NCBI GenBank assembly: GCA_900553005.1
Contig: USBU01000050.1
Coordinates: 1-7,579, forward strand
From: an uncultured Eubacteriales bacterium
GTDB lineage: Bacteria; Bacillota; Clostridia; Christensenellales; Pumilibacteraceae
DNA length: 7,579 bases
Direction: 5' to 3'
Position numbers and translations under genes: made by a program. Of this stretch, positions 5,601-7,579 are shown piece by piece; position 1 is the first letter of the stretch, and each line of letters starts with the position of its first letter. The notes under the pieces were generated by a model, which did not search any database, was not told where the DNA came from, and was given only the letters and a program-made list of their open reading frames with translations.

Positions 5601-7547
5601 GTTGAAAACGCCGAGCCCGCCGAGCTTAAGTCCGTTACGGTAGGCGGCTCCGTCACCGTGGGCGGCCGCGTGATAGAATCAACACCCGGCAAGATAATAG
5701 GTTCTTACGATTACGAGACCGGGGCCGAGACGGCTGCGACCTCAAGGGGCACCAACGTCGGCGACGGACATTTCGTGTTCTCCGGCGTAACCTCTGAAAA
5801 CGCTCTTATCAAATACACGATTACGCTTGACGCCATGACCGGACAGACCGGTACAGAATTCTGGCCCGGCGTAGGCATCAATATTTACAATTCTGCGAAA
5901 GAAATTACCTTTAAGCTTATCCGCGACGGCGTTACCGGAACCAATGTAAACGGCAACATGTACGGCATCGAGGGCGCTACCGACGTTTCGGGACAGAACG
6001 GCACGGTCACCGTCGACGTGATGTTTGCAAAGTACGGCGACGCGGTGTACGCTTTCTCCAGACCGCACGGCGAGGCAGAGTATAAGTTCGTCTACAAGTT
6101 TGTCATATTCGACAGCGCGTTTATCGGAACCGAGCTTGCTTACGGCTTAAGACTGTCGGTTAATCCCGCGTCCATCTGCTGGGTTGATTACTCGGATATG
6201 TCCATCAGCACCGAGGCCGGCGACATAGAGGCGGCTATTGCGGACGTCAAGGACGTAAAAAGCTTCGATATCGGCATAGAAGGCGGCAACAAAGTGCAGT
6301 CCGGCGTCGTTTGGGCCGGCGGCAGTGATTACCAGTTTATCGGCAACAACAGGACCAGAGCTTTGGATTCCTCTAAGACCTACGGCGACTTTATCGTTTC
6401 CGCCGATTTCATTACCGAAAAGTACGATACCAACGGAAAGATTGACGAGGGCAGCGAGCCCTGGCATAACCTCGGCTTTGCTATAGGCACCGACGCCGGC
6501 ACAAGCTTCCTTATCGGTCAGGCCGGCAAGGGTATCCGTATCTGGTATGACTGGGATAACGAGTTCTCCAAGCCCGGCTCGCTTCCCGCGCTGGCTCAGG
6601 ACAAAAATATAGTCGATTCCTATATGGCTCAGGGCGGAAAGAGCAATTACGCAATGGGCGCTACCGTAAACTTCAAGCTTATCCGTAAGGGCGCTGCGAT
6701 TTATATGGTGCGCGACGGCGTTTACCTTGCGCGTATCGCGCTCGAGGACGATCAGGTTAAGCTGTATTACGCCGACGGTACGCTGGCCGAGGGCTACTCC
6801 TTTACCGGCGAAACCGCCAAGATAGAAGGAATCTTTAAGACGATTCTTCAGTCCGATCAGGTAATGCTCGGCTTGGGCGGCCAGGGCAACAGCGTGGTCG
6901 AATCCGGCGCAAGCAATTATACCGTAACTGCCGAGGGCGTCGACGAGGCCATTGCCGCTATCGAGGCGGGAATGAAAAACGAAATTACCGTTGACGCGGC
7001 CGAAAACGGAACCTCCTCCATAACTGTGGGGGGGGGAGCGTATGAGGCCGGCGCCGTTACGGCGGGCAAGGACGTTACCGTTACGTTTACTCCTTCTTAT
7101 GCTGAGGACGGCGATAAGTATATGGTCGAACGCCTGTATCTTATCGTCAACGGCGACGAGGAGGGCAAAAGCGACGTTACGGGACAGCTTACCGTAGGCG
7201 CAAATCAGGTAGCTACTTACAGCTTTAAGCCCGCTCAGGGCAAAAGCTACCGCTTCCAGGCGGTTTACGCCAAGATGAGCGCAGTCGGCGCTCTGACGGG
7301 CAGCGTAACTTCGCTTGAGGACAGCGCGGCGCTTTCGGGCGCAACCGTAGAGGCATATAACGCGGCCGATACGCTTGTCGGCAGCGCGGTTACCGCCGAC
7401 GACGGCAGCTTTACGATAGAGGGAATCATCTCCGGCGAATATACGCTTAAAGCTTCTAAGGAAAATTATTTCGCAAGAAGCGCAGCTTATTCCGCGACTA
7501 TCGAGACCGAAGGCGAGTCCGTAGCCGTTCAGGACGCCATACAGCTT
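2655..7547 (+). CDS. Giant multi-domain surface lipoprotein (3' truncated), function unknown
   Basis: One frame stays open for 1631 codons and runs into the adapter, so the C-terminus is missing. The ATG follows AGGAGG (2645-2650) by 4 bases. Residues 1-23 are a lipoprotein signal: KKK, a hydrophobic stretch, then the lipobox LAAC with Cys23 as the lipid anchor, followed by GG. By eye, the order is: a beta-sandwich-like region 30-117; an InlB B-repeat 119-182 (PTRPGYTFAGW at 150-160); two related repeats opening YKVE and closing VYY at 187-255 and 261-333; a degenerate beta repeat 336-411; an Ig-like part 412-514; then repeating carboxypeptidase-regulatory-like, jelly-roll-like and small beta domains from 515 on. 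The protein is rich in Asp and Glu, has only three cysteines (23, 774, 1175) and shows no catalytic motif I recognise. A role in binding glycans or host or neighbour surfaces is inference. It has its own promoter and leader. No LPxTG or S-layer motif is seen before the break. Confidence 0.9.
4197..7547 (+). repeat. Intragenic tandem module array (regulatory-like, jelly-roll, beta domains)
   Basis: Within the lipoprotein, diverged modules recur in order. Carboxypeptidase-regulatory-like units lie at residues 515-582, 903-990 and 1545-1631 (cut). The last two share TGSV, GAxVxAY, a D-x-x-G turn, G-x-Y-x-L and NYxxR. Jelly-roll-like units lie at about 597-799, 996-1199 and 1200-1440; the first and third share an IRI strand (678-680, 1294-1296) and an LIR strand (713-715, 1342-1344), while the middle one is more diverged. 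Small beta units at 800-901 and 1446-1541 share a G-x-x-VTV strand, a TP turn and a Y-x-FQ ending. The pattern regulatory / jelly-roll / beta is repeated, with two jelly-rolls in the second round. Similarity is at protein level only; no long DNA identity is apparent, so duplication is old. Confidence 0.65.
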
Positions 7548-7579
7548 CTGTCTCTTATACACATCTCCGAGCCCACGAG
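7548..7579 (-). other. Untrimmed Illumina Nextera i7-side adapter (not biological)
   Basis: CTGTCTCTTATACACATCT (7548-7566) is the reverse complement of the Tn5 mosaic end, followed by CCGAGCCCACGAG (7567-7579), the Nextera read-2 adapter. The lipoprotein frame runs into it without a stop and would add the false tail LSLIHISEPT. On the minus strand, a GTG in the adapter creates a false start MYKRQ. True genomic sequence ends at 7547. Confidence 0.99.

Noticed and set aside
6426..6456. Calcium-loop-like DTNGKIDEG segment in the lipoprotein (residues about 1258-1266)
   Set aside because: The acidic residues are not at the spacing of an EF-hand or dockerin loop, and there is no partner motif, so metal binding is not supported.
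6147..7562. 471-residue - strand open frame
   Set aside because: It starts in the adapter (MYKRQ) and is antisense to the lipoprotein frame. Long antisense frames arise here because the sense gene favours codons that avoid stops on the other strand.

Overview
The window is a 7.5 kb stretch of bacterial DNA (genomic insert about 52-7547) flanked on both sides by untrimmed synthetic Illumina Nextera adapters (1-51 and 7548-7579). The organism looks like an anaerobic, low-branching member of the Bacillota, most likely an uncultured gut Clostridia. The reasons are a clostridial-type rubrerythrin tail, strong AAGGAG/AGGAGG ribosome binding sites, near-perfect TTGACA/TATAAT promoters, a QueT-type ECF transporter and a lipoprotein with InlB/Listeria-type beta repeats. 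This placement is inference; no phylogenetic marker gene is present.

Layout, all genes on the + strand. First comes the last 31 codons of a rubrerythrin (52-149), then a terminator hairpin (171-213). A sigma-A-type promoter (218-246) drives a likely operon of a cyclophilin-type peptidyl-prolyl isomerase (276-785) and a single-domain cytoplasmic family-43-like glycoside hydrolase (807-1673). A 103-base leader with pseudoknot potential precedes queT (1777-2250), a predicted queuosine-precursor ECF substrate-binding subunit, which ends at a strong terminator (2276-2302). A roughly 400-base AT-rich intergenic region follows. It holds a direct repeat with 31-base periodicity, an A/T palindrome, a consensus promoter (2543-2572) and a stable 5'-UTR hairpin (2584-2615).

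The rest (2655-7547) is one uninterrupted reading frame of 1631 codons that runs off the insert. It encodes a very large, acidic, surface lipoprotein: lipobox LAAC, an InlB B-repeat, two VEHY/VYY-type beta repeats, Ig-like segments, then a repeating series of carboxypeptidase-regulatory-like, concanavalin/jelly-roll-like and small beta domains. No catalytic domain is visible, so the role is most likely binding or adhesion at the cell surface.

The genes share no obvious single pathway. Rubrerythrin (peroxide defence), the isomerase (protein folding), the hydrolase (oligosaccharide use) and QueT (tRNA-modification precursor uptake) look like ordinary housekeeping and accessory neighbours. The giant lipoprotein is a separate transcription unit and is the most unusual item here. 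I found no CRISPR array, tRNA, rRNA, insertion sequence or phage gene. The Tn5 mosaic ends present are library artefacts.
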